Positions 47,607-57,649 of a stretch of 64,000 nucleotides of DNA are shown piece after piece. The notes beneath the pieces were generated by a model. That model was not told where the DNA came from, did not search any database, and worked only from the letters and a program-made list of their open reading frames with translations. The position numbers were made by a program, and so were the translations under genes. Origin of the DNA: Coffea arabica. Its lineage: Eukaryota; Streptophyta; Magnoliopsida; Gentianales; Rubiaceae. The stretch lies in the NCBI RefSeq assembly GCF_036785885.1, contig NC_092310.1, forward strand, positions 4,278,001 to 4,342,000, read 5' to 3'. Within the stretch, counting starts at the first letter, position 1, and the number at the start of each line of letters is the position of its first letter.

Positions 47607-50099
47607 TTGGTAACAGGATTACCAAGTCTATTTTCACAAAGAATAATGGATAGCTTACAAAAAGAAATGGGAATAGATGTAATTTCTTTTGAGAATATTA
47701 CTTTTGGACAATTATTTGCCTTTGTGAAAAAAGAAGGATTAATGTTATGTTCAGAATTAAGACTACAAATAAAATATGGTTCAAAGACAAAAGAAGTAGG
47801 ATCATTTTGCGATGCTTTTGGAATCAAAAGAATAAAATCACCATCAGCATACAAAAAGAAAATTAAAAAATATACTAAGAAAACAAAATATAAAAACACT
47901 AACAAAGAAAAATCAGAAAGAAAGAGAAAATTTATTAAAAAGAAAATTGTTTGTTATAAATGTGGAAAGATAGGACATAAAGCAAACAAATGCAAATTAA
48001 AAGAAAAAATTTCAGAAATCTGTGTTAACGAAGAAGAAATTAAAAATAAATTATTAAATCTATTAATAAATGAAAAAGATCAAAGTTCTGAAGATGATTA
48101 TTATAATGATATAACTAGTTCAGAAAGTGAAGAAAATTGTAATTGTATTCCAAAATACATAAATGACATAACTAAGAAAGAAGACAAAGAATTTTTATTA
48201 GATATAATAGAAAAAATTGAAGATCCAGTAGCTAAAAAGGAATATTTAGAAAGACTAAAAAGTTTAATTATTCAAGAAGATAAAATGCCAAAAATAATAG
48301 AACCTTTTAGTATTTCAAAATTAATAGATAAATATCCAAATATAAATATAATGAAAAAAGAAACTACCAAAGATCTCCAAACAGAAATTAATAATTTAAA
48401 AATACAAGTGAAACAATTACAACAAGAGATTATAGATTTAAAAACAAAAGATTTAGAGATAGAAGCAAAATTAACTCTATTAGAAAATCAGCCTTCGACT
48501 TCAAATTCTAAAACAGAAGAAATAAATATATCAGAAAAACTAACCGATGAAGTTCAATATCTAAATACCATAGAACGAATGACATTCCAAAAATGGTATG
48601 CTTTAGTAACGATTACTGTAGAAGATTTCAAAGAAACATATGTAGCTCTAATAGATAGTGGAGCTGATACAAGTTGTATTAAAGAATGAATAATTCCTAC
48701 CAAATATTGTGAAAAAACGAAAGAAACATTAATGGCAGCAAATGGAGAAAATTTACAAGTAAAATATAAATTTACAAAAGGGTCAATATGTAATAATGAA
48801 TATTGTATTAGACATAATTTTATAATTGTAAAAAATATAAATTGTGATGTAATATTAGGAACACCCTTTTTAATTCAAATATATCCATTCTTTGTAAGTC
48901 ATGAAGGAATTTCAATAAATATAATGGGAAAAACGGTTATCTTTAGATTTCTAACCCCAGTAAAACAAAGAAAATTACAAATATTACAAACCTCTTCTAT
49001 TTACAAAGCAATAAATAGCATTACTAAAATACAACAACAAATAAATTACATCAAAGAAGAAAAAACCTATGTAAAAATAGAAGAACAATTAAGAAATGAT
49101 AAAATACAAAAAAGAATTATAGAAATAGAAAGATTATTACAGAAAGAAATATGTGCTGATATTCCTAATATTTTTTGGGATAGAAAACAACACATGATAG
49201 AATTACCTTATGAAACAGGATTTGATGAAAGAAATATTCCAACTAAAGCTAGACCAATACAAATGAATTTTGAATTATTAGAATTCTGTAAAAAAGAAAT
49301 AAAAATATTAATAGATAAAAAATTAATTATCCCTTCAAAATTCCCTTGGAGTTGTGCTGCATTTTACGTCATGAATCAAGCAGAAAAAGAAAGAGGAGTT
49401 CCAAGATTAGTAATAAATTATAAACCATTGAATAAAGTATTACAATGGATTAGATATCCAATTCCTAATAAAAAAGATTTACTTAATAGATTATTTAATG
49501 CAAAGATTTTTTCAAAGTTCGATTTAAAATCAGGATATTGGCAAATATTAATAAATCCTAAAAATAGATATAAAACAGCATTCACAACACCTTTTGGACA
49601 TTATGAATGGAATGTAATGCCATTTGGCTTAAAAAATGCTCCATCAGAATTTCAGAATATAATGAACGATATTTTTAATTCTTATAGTTCATTCAGTATA
49701 GTCTATATTGATGATGTTTTAATATTTTCTGAATCAATAGAACAACATTTTAAACATTTAAATATATTTCTAAAGGTAGTTAAGAAAAATGGATTAGTCG
49801 TTTCTGCCCCTAAAATGAAATTATTTCAGACAAAAATAAGATTTTTAGGACATGATATATACCAAGGAACAATAAAACCCATAAATAGAGCTTTAGAATT
49901 TGCAAATAAATTTTCAGATGAAATAAAAGATAAAAATCAATTACAAAGATTTTTAGGATGTTTAAATTATATAGCAGACTTCTTTCCTAAATTAAGACAA
50001 GAATGTTCAATATTATTCAATAGACTAAAGAAAAATCCAAAACCATGGACAGATGAACATACTCAAAAAATAAAATATTTAAAGGAAAAAATAAAGTAA
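47607..50099 (+). pseudogene. Viral CP end, zinc knuckle, protease and reverse transcriptase (plus)
   Basis: The same domain order as the minus copy. CCHC knuckle at 47952-47993, protease motif at 48654-48668 with a premature stop at 48687-48689 directly after it, then an open frame 48732-50099 with RT YIDD at 49704-49715 and 'GHYEWNVMPFGLKNAPSEFQ'. A second premature stop at 50097-50099 separates RT from RNase H. The two arms are thus broken at different places. Confidence 0.85.
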
Positions 50100-50135
50100 T
50101 TACCATGTTTATGCCTACCTCATCCTAAAGCATTT

Positions 50136-50534
50136 ATGATAGTTGAAACAGATGCATCAAAATTAGGATATGGGGGAATATTAAAACAAAGAATAGATAA
50201 TTCAAAAGAAGAATTAGTTAGATTTCATTCAGGAACATGGTTTGATCCTCAGAGAAATTATTCAACAATTAAAAAAGAAATTTTATCCATAGTTTTATGC
50301 ATATCAAAATTTCAAGATGATTTATACAATAAAAAATTTTTAATTAGAATAGACTGTAAATCTGCAAAAGAAATTTTACAAAAAGATGTTCAAAATATAG
50401 TTTCAAAACAAATATTTGCTAGATGGCAAGCTATCTTATCTGTGTTTGATTTCGAGATTGAATTCATCAAAGGAGAAGACAATTCTCTCCCTGACTTCTT
50501 GACCCGAGAATTTTTACAGGGAAATGGAACGTGA
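50136..50534 (+). pseudogene. Viral RNase H (plus)
   Basis: An open 132-codon frame beginning 'MIVETDASKLGYGG' and ending 'LQGNGT'. Upstream it is cut from RT by the stop at 50097-50099. The domain itself appears uninterrupted. Confidence 0.8.
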
Positions 50535-50889
50535 AACTCACAAAGAATATATTCGAAGGTTACGAGCTGAAAGAGATAATCCTATTCTTCAAAGAACAGA
50601 TGCAAATATTTCACATAGACATTTTACCTATTATATCAAAACCTCTGAAACCGAAATTCAACCCATTTCTTATCATCAAATTCGAAACCATGATACAGTA
50701 TATATTAAACACAGCTTTTGGGCTGCCACTACTCCAAAAGAACAAGCCTTTCTTTTTCAAAGGCAAATTAATTCCTATATTATTTTCAAAGACGTCCTCA
50801 AAAAAGCAGGCCATCCTCAAGAGGATATTCAATATTATAATACTCAAATCCAACAACTTAAAGAAAAACTCAACAAGATTATTTGTTAA
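50524..50889 (+). pseudogene. Viral ORFa (plus)
   Basis: 121 codons, open throughout, starting within the last 11 nt of RNase H in another frame. A second overlapping frame (50531-50971) is also open for more than 110 codons in this region; see findings. ORFb starts at 50900 but is lost after 32 bases. Confidence 0.65.
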
Positions 50890-50931
50890 TTGTGCAGGAT
50901 TATGGATTCAAACGCAGGAAATTCTAGACCA

Positions 50932-51675
50932 ATCGAAAAAAAGCACGATACCATGCCATTTTATAAAGTAATTGAAGAATCCATATTCAGCTTTGCCATC
51001 TATATTCCATTCATATATTGAATCTCCATCGTATTTAGTGGTACGAAATTTTGATCTTTCTTCGTATCGAATGTCTGGAGGACTTGGTCTGAAATAATAA
51101 TTTTTTGTACTTATCATTTTCCAATTTTTGTTATTATTACTATAAATTTTCTTTCTTCTTATTCTATTTATTTGATCTTTTTCTTCAAATTGGTTTTCGA
51201 TTGGTATTACTATATTTTCTTCTAAATATAAATTTATCGATTCTTCTGATGAATTTTCTAATTCTTCAGTTGAATTTTCTTCTATTATTTGATCTAAAGT
51301 ATTTATTTTAGGTGTTGAAGGTTTTATTTCTGTAGTTAAATTTTGTAATGCATGAGATATTTTATTTAATATACTATCTGTATTATTAATTTTTTGATTA
51401 TTAATATTTTGTACTAAATCTTGTTCTTTTTCTCTTGTTAAACTTCTAGGTTGAAAATGAGGGGCTGAAATGTCATTTGGGAATTTTAAATCTGGTTTCT
51501 TTAATGTATCTATTTTTGTATTTAATACTTCCATATGTTGGGAAATTGTATGAAAATTTTGATTTGTATAATTATTCTGTTGATAGACTTTTTTAAGATC
51601 TTCTAAGTTTATTGAATTATTTGTACTTCTACCCAGGCTGAACTTCACATTCAGAGGATTCTTCAATTATTGTTG
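50932..51675 (-). pseudogene. Inverted ORFb scrap and coat-protein N-terminal region
   Basis: 50932-50966 is a ~35-bp inverted ORFb scrap. From about 50985 to 51627 the minus strand encodes the coat-protein N-terminal half ('NNSINLEDLKKVYQQNN', later 'STKNYYFRPSPPDIRYEERS'). It is preceded by 'cctgggtagaagt', a motif found three times around leader/coat junctions (39857, 51627, 51679, inverted). Confidence 0.72.
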
Positions 51676-52030
51676 CCACTTCTACCCAGGCTGCTATCTA
51701 TGAATGATTGCATAGAAAATAATAAAAGTAATTGAACTTACAGGAAAATTGAGTAGACAACGGAAGCTTTGAGCAAGGTATAATCCTTGATTCTTCTTGA
51801 TATTTTATTTGATAATTTTAACAAGAACTAGAATACATGAGTTGTTTGAAGTAGGTGAGAGTAGGTTTGAAGTAGTTGAGAGTAGTTAAGAGGTTTGCAC
51901 TAAAGATGTAAACTGATTTTTCTCCGATGCCTCTTCGTCTGAATTTGAGTCTATTTATAGAGCAGTCTGTCTTGCATTTCATCTGAGTTTGAATTTGCCT
52001 TTCATCTGAGTTTGAATTTACCTTTCATCT
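51676..52030 (-). promoter_or_regulatory. Viral promoter and leader copy 4 (minus, with TATA box)
   Basis: Inverted leader from 'gctgctatctatgaatg' to the TATA box (51952-51959, TATAAATA on the minus strand) and the upstream 'catctgagtttgaattt' repeats. Two or three tandem 'tttcatctgagtttgaattt' units lie upstream of the TATA box. Confidence 0.75.
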
Positions 52031-53293
52031 GAATTTGAATTGTGGCCGACATCTTTTTCAAAAGTCATTTGGGTCTTGTCCGCATGGTCCACCAAAAGGA
52101 TCAAAGGTGGATTCGGATGATCCAGCTGACTCCTCGATTTTGTCAACTTCTTCCTTTTATCTTGCTTTTGTAAATAGTTCAGGTATTCTTTCAACATTTC
52201 TGGATTCTGCATCATTTGCTTTATCAGAAAGTTACTGGCAATTTCTTCGGATGCCATATCTGTCACTTTCTCTTTATCTTTCTTTGGAGTAGTTGGGAAA
52301 GGTGTAGTTGTTGGAATGGTGGTTGCTTGTCTTGTCGTTTTTGGAGTAGTGGTTGGTTGTTTTGTCCATTTTAATTTGTCTCCAGTGGTCAGGAATCGTA
52401 TCACATTCGTTTGATCTCCAAATTCTTGATTGAATCCAGTCCACCATTTAATTTTGAACTCTCTGACCAATGACATTGGAAGTGGTTTTTCTAATTCTTG
52501 ATGAATCTTGAAACTCCAACAAAATATCCAAGGTACTTTGAACTCCATGTGGAATAGTATTGGTCTTGTGTACTCTTCCCCCTTTGCTCTTTTGAGATAA
52601 GTCTGAAAACCCATTAACACATTTGGAGGTAATATTTCTTTTTGAGGGCCGAACCATTGCCACCAATGATTAAACTAAATTGGAAATTCTCTGGTACAAC
52701 TTTCTTTGAATGTGAAGAACCATGAATGATTGAATGGTCGATATAAAAAAGCACGATACCATGCCATTTTATAATCTTGATAAGTAAATCCATCTGGAAT
52801 GAATCTGACTGAGAATGATTTTTTGGAATAAAGAGAAGTCCATTCATTTGGTGAACAAACTTTCTTTATAATACATTTGGAATGGCTAATAATATTTGGA
52901 TTCTTTTTATCTGGAATAGGGAATATTTCTACAGATTGAGTATCTGTAAGAATCAATTCATAATAATCCAGGGTTTTTGAAGGTTCATCTGGTTGCCAAT
53001 AGCATTTTGGAGGAAAGATCCTTTGAGTAAGCTGATTGAGTGTAGAACATATTGGTATTTCTTGGAATCTTGTTAAAGTGATATGCTGAGTGAATGGTTT
53101 TGTGAAATAGGTATTTTCTGCAGATTTTTCGGGAGATTTTGGAATTTGCTGGATTGGTCTAATTTGGGATGAAGTTGGGGTACAAGCAGCTTGACTATAG
53201 GTCAATGCTGAAAAATCTGATAATAATTGGAATCTATTTTGAGTTACAGGAGTAAGACTCATCTCATAATCCTGAGGAGTCTTTGGTCTACTC
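52031..53293 (-). pseudogene. Viral ORFb second copy (minus)
   Basis: Same protein as 42889-44166, split by a stop near 52675 into frames 53295-52675 and 52620-52018, with a further change near 52155. It ends at 53293 inside the N-terminus, where a plus-strand ORFb tail begins. Confidence 0.72.
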
Positions 53294-53505
53294 ATAAAGC
53301 AAATGATGCAGAATCCAGAAATGTTGAAAGAATACCTGAACTATTTACAAAAGCAAGATAAAAAGGAAGAAGTTGACAAAATCGAGAAGTCGGCTGGATC
53401 ATCCGAATCCACCTTTGATCCTTTTGGTGGACCATGCGGACAAGACCCAAATACTTTTGAAAAAGATGTCGGCCACAATTCAAATTCAGATGAAAGGTTT
53501 GCACT
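53294..53505 (+). pseudogene. ORFb C-terminal tail (plus)
   Basis: Encodes 'MMQNPEMLKEYLNYLQKQDK' and 'SSESTFDPFGGPCGQDPN'. Together with the inverted ORFb before it, this forms a small fold-back of ORFb ends. Confidence 0.7.
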
Positions 53506-53720
53506 AAAGATGTAAACTGATTTTTCTCCGATGCCTCTTCGCCTGAATTTGAGTCTATTTATAGAGCAGTCTGTCTTGCATTTCATCTGAGCAAGGTTTT
53601 AACAAGAACTAGAATACAAGAGTTGTTTGAAGTAGGTGAGAGTAGGTTTGAAGTAGGTGAGAGTAGTTAAGAGGTTTGCACTAAAGATGTAAACTGATTT
53701 TTCTCCGATGCCTCTTCGTC
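53498..53720 (-). promoter_or_regulatory. Viral promoter/leader copy 5, in two inverted pieces
   Basis: 53498-53592 carries the promoter with TATAAATA on the minus strand (53556-53563). 53593-53720 is a second inverted leader piece. They repeat the sequence 'gcactaaagatgtaaactg'. Confidence 0.7.
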
Positions 53721-54185
53721 TGGAGTTTCAAGATTCATCAAGAATTAGAAAAATCACTTCCAATGTCATTGGTCAGAGAGTTCAAAATTAAATGGTGGAC
53801 TGGATTCAATCAAGAATTTGGAGATCAAACGAATGTGATACGATTCCTGACCGCTGGAGACAAATTAAAATGGACAAAACAGCCAACCACTACTCCAAAA
53901 ACGACAAGACAAGCAACCACCATTCCAACAACTACACCTTTCCCAACTACTCCAAAGAAAGATAAAGAGAAAGTGACAGATATGGCATCCAAAGAAATTG
54001 CCAGTAACTTTCTGATAAAGCAAATGATGCAGAATCCAGAAATGTTGAAAGAATACCTGAACTATTTACAAAAGCAAGATAAAAAGGAATAAGTTGACAA
54101 AATCGAGGAGTCGGCTGGATCATCCGAATCCACCTTTGATCCTTTTGGTGGACCATGCGGACAAGACCCAAATGACTTTTGAAAA
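53721..54185 (+). pseudogene. ORFb C-terminal half (plus)
   Basis: Begins within 'SFKIHQELEKSLPMSLVREF' and runs through the Thr/Pro linker to 'GGPCGQDPNDF' and stop, with one in-frame stop at about 54090. It continues without break into viral promoter sequence, showing that in the virus ORFb is followed directly by the promoter/leader region. Confidence 0.75.
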
Positions 54186-54475
54186 AGATGTCGGCCACAA
54201 TTCAAATTCAGATGAAAGGCAAATTCAAACTCAGATGAAATGCAAGACAGACTGCTCTATAAATAGACTCAAATTCAGACGAAGAGGCATCGGAGAAAAA
54301 TCAGTTTACATCTTTAGTGCAAACCTCTTAACTACTCTCACCTACTTCAAACCTACTCTCACCTACTTCAAACAACTCTTGTATTCTAGTTCTTGTTAAA
54401 ATTATCAAATAAAATATCAAGAAGAATCAAGGATTATACCTTGCTCAAAGCTTCCGTTGTCTACTCAATCTTCCT
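54186..54475 (+). promoter_or_regulatory. Viral promoter and leader copy 6 (with TATA box)
   Basis: TATAAATA at 54258-54265 with its natural upstream context (end of ORFb). The leader contains a tandem 'ctactctcacctacttcaaa' doublet. It ends at 'caatcttcctg', joined to inverted coat-protein sequence through a shared CTG. Confidence 0.78.
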
Positions 54476-55209
54476 GCAGCATCTGACTGTATTTGAATAT
54501 TTCCTTGATCATCTTCAATTTCTTGCGTATGATCTAAGATTGATAATTTATCTTGAAGGGTTAGAGCATTATCCCACCAATTTTTTAATTGTCCAGTAAA
54601 TCCTGAAACTAATAATGTTGCAATATTTCTTTCTTGAATATTTTTTATTTTATAAGCTAATCTAGCCATTCCCATTTCTTGCAAATTATTTAATACTTCA
54701 TATTCAGCTTTGCCATCTATATTCCATTCATATATTGAATCTCCATCGTATTTAGTGGTACGAAATTTTGATCTTTCTTCGTATTGAATGTCTGGAGGAC
54801 TTGGTCTGGGATAATAATTTTTTGTACTTATCATTTTCCAATTTTTGTTATTATTACTATAAAATTTCTTTCTTCTTATTCTATTTATTTGATCTTTTTC
54901 TTCAAATTGGTTTTCGATTGGTATTACTATATTTTCTTCTAAATCTGAATTTATCGATTCTTCTGATGAATTTTCTAATTCTTCAGTTGAATTTTCTTCT
55001 ATTATTTGATCTAAAGTATTTATTTTAGGTGTTGAAGGTTTTATTTCTGTAGTTAAATTTTGTAATGCATGAGATATTGCTGAAATGTCATTTGGGAATT
55101 TTAAATCTGGTTTCTTTAATGTATCTATTTTTGTATTTAATACTTCCATATGTTGGGAAATTGTATGAAGAATTTGATTTGTATAATTATTCTGTTGATA
55201 GACTTTTTT
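54476..55209 (-). pseudogene. Viral coat-protein N-terminal half (minus), right end of block
   Basis: The minus-strand frame (55212-54445) includes 'GMARLAYKIKNIQERNIATL' and 'GFTGQLKNWWDNALTLQDK'. It has an internal deletion relative to the copy at 50967-51627, near 55077. It ends at 55209, followed by a 6-bp filler (CAAATT) and the right host duplication. Confidence 0.75.
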
Positions 55210-55215
55210 CAAATT

Positions 55216-56226
55216 CCGTACAATTCCACTGATCCCGTAGTTTTTTGGTACAATTCCACTGAGTTTTTTGCCAAAATAACACTTTTTCTAAAAAAAATTC
55301 CCAATTTGATTCACTTTCAAATTTTAATCCCATAATGATATTATTGTTGCCACCTAATTATCCTAATTGTCATGTAGGTAACAAGAAAGAAAAGTTTTAA
55401 TCTCTCTATGGTTTCTAACATGAACTAAAAATTTAAATTTTTTTATTATAGAGGCACAAGAAAATAGCATAACTTTGATAATTTCCTTATAATTATTTAA
55501 AATAAATTCTACCATTATTGGCCTTGCAATTATTGGTCTCTACATTTTTTTTGAAATGAATCAAACCTATTATTGCATATATTTTTTTTAAAAAAATAAT
55601 TTTTTAAAAATACAAAAATTACAATGAAAATTTCAACGAAAATTGTAAGCGATAACAAGAAAAAATCACAAAAACTTCAAAGCTATGATATTCGTTTATG
55701 TTATTCTTCCTACTCCTTGAAAGAACTTTTACAAAAAGTAATCACGTTGAAATTTTCTTGTCTAGTTCCAATTGAATATTTTCTAGCATTGGTCATGATG
55801 TTTCACCTTTATGTTTTTTTCCCTGCAACTCTTACTTAATGATTTGCACAATTTCCTAACTAGTCAGGAACCGTAATTCAGAATATGAAAGAAAATCAAG
55901 ATGGAATTAATTAACGGGGTTCTAAAAACAAGTTTCAAATAAGTTGGCAATCATTCAAATAGGTGACAAACCAAAAAAAAATAACAAAAAGTTATACTTT
56001 ATGAGAACCAAGAAGGCAAATAAGTATACGTCTCTTCTTTATCTCTAAGTAGAGTGGGATGACTTGAAAAAACACTCAATCATAGTATAACTATAATAAA
56101 TTTCCAAGAAAAAAAAATTTCCAAGACAGATAGGTGATCCAATAGCAAGTAGAGTTGAAATATTTGAACCAGTACTATGCACTTCAAGCTTCACCAATCA
56201 AAAGTAACCACTATCTTGCCATTTTT
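55216..56226 (+). repeat. Right copy of the ~1.01-kb host duplication
   Basis: Partner of 37036-38047, continuing into host sequence 'ctttaccattcatggcc'. A third, short, diverged copy of its first bases ('aattccactgatcctgtag') occurs at about 56651. Confidence 0.93.
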
Positions 56227-57649
56227 CTTTACCATTCATGGCCATTTTTTGAAGGCCATAGGAATGTTACATAAACTTCACAATAGAAAAGATGAGAATA
56301 ATCTTTGTTTACCTTGAAATTATCGATTCTAGAAGAATATTTTCATTCAACGAAACGAAACAATATTAAGTATGATATTGAAGTTTTAGATATTGTTAAT
56401 ATAAATATTGGTTTCTTGGAATTACGTCTGACAAGAGAAAGATAATGAAAAGAAAAAAAGTTTGGGAAGATTTAGAGAGAGAGAATCAGGGAAGATATTA
56501 GATGGGAAAAAAAAGGAGCATGCCTCTATCTCTATTCTAACACATATGCAGCCAATATGGCAAAAAAAGAATCATATTGGTAATAAATTTTAAAATTAGA
56601 TTACTTTGAGTATATGTTTTCGAAGGAGAGTTATTTTGGCAATAAACTCCAATTCCACTGATCCTGTAGTTTTTTGCCGATTCACCTCCCGGTTCAGAAT
56701 TGTAAAACTCTGGTTTTCTACAAGTTTATAAGGATTTCACGGCTGAAAACAGTTTTCAATAGGGAAAAATATTTGTATGTATAATCTCTCAATGTAAATT
56801 TTTACAAAAGAATCAAGTTTCCATTGATGTCAAGGGACTGGGGTAAGCTTGAATCCAGTCTACATGGACTCTAATCAAGTTGCTTAATTAGCCTTTGTTG
56901 AGATATAAAACCTTCGACTGTAACATGTTGGAACCTATATAGCTTTCCACTAATTTAGAGAAATCAGGACTAAAATAATATTAAGAGTACGTTTGATAAA
57001 ATTGAAGTCTAAAAATTGAAATCTGATATCTGAAACCATTAAGTTATAGAATTATTAAATACTAAATCCAATACATTTGAGTGTATATCATATTAAATGA
57101 TGAATGAATAACTTATCATTTATTTTAGGAGCAAGTTTTGTTTAAAAATTTATTGCCACTTAATGAATTCAGATGTTCAATTTTTAAGTATCAAACGCAT
57201 CTAAACAGTTTAGATATGAATCTATTAAATTTAAGTGTTGAATTGAATAATCAAATAATTCAACAATAACACCGTCAAAAATACATTTGTTGTTTGTGTA
57301 ATATCGATTTCTTTCTCCAAAAAAATCTTTTTTTTTTGGTAAAGAACTAATATATTATTTGAACTTCCAAAATGTCAATTTTCTCAACTTGTCACAATCA
57401 CATTTCCAATTGTTGTTTTGGAATGTAGCCATATATGCGAGTAGCTATTACTTGCAAAATTGGCATTATGTTTTATCTAATGTCTAATTGCAGAGAGAGT
57501 ATTTGACCTATTGATTTTGACGTTATTACCAAACACATTAAAAATTGTTTGCCTTCAACTTCCCATTCACAACACTTGCCAATCTCACAAAGTTGAAACC
57601 TCTTGAATTTGACAGAAATATAGACAAAGATAACAAGAAACCCTTTCAT
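56227..57649. other. Gene-free interval 3' of the BAHD gene
   Basis: AT-rich host DNA with no gene seen. It would include the 3' UTR and polyadenylation region of the minus-strand BAHD gene, just below 57650. Confidence 0.55.

Larger units (their letters stand above)
47607..50931 (+). repeat. Right arm of the viral inverted repeat
   Basis: Partner of 44164-47460. The arms face each other with the coat-protein end nearest the centre. The right arm ends at 50931, 32 bases into ORFb, where a new rearrangement starts. Confidence 0.88.
38048..55209. mobile_element. Rearranged endogenous pararetrovirus block (Caulimoviridae, florendovirus-like)
   Basis: 17.2 kb made of more than 30 joined segments of one virus in both orientations. 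Segments include promoter/leader (about six or seven partial copies), a movement-protein scrap, coat protein, CCHC knuckle, D-S-G protease, Y-I-D-D reverse transcriptase, RNase H, a ~121-codon ORF and a ~420-codon ORF. The inferred viral order is leader, MP, CP, knuckle, PR, RT, RH, then the two ORFs. MP-to-RH in one frame followed by an unknown ORF recalls florendoviruses, but the genus is a guess. No LTR or integrase is present, as expected for pararetroviruses. Each coding frame is broken or partial somewhere, so no intact genome exists here. Confidence 0.88.

Noticed and set aside
38048..55209. LTR retrotransposon or tandem LTR array
   Set aside because: There is no integrase, no LTR pair and no TG/CA ends. 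Domain order, RNase H and movement-protein traces, and promoter-leader units fit a caulimovirid.
38048..55209. A replication-competent viral copy
   Set aside because: No segment contains a complete set of genes. Movement protein is a scrap, and polymerase frames carry stops in both arms.
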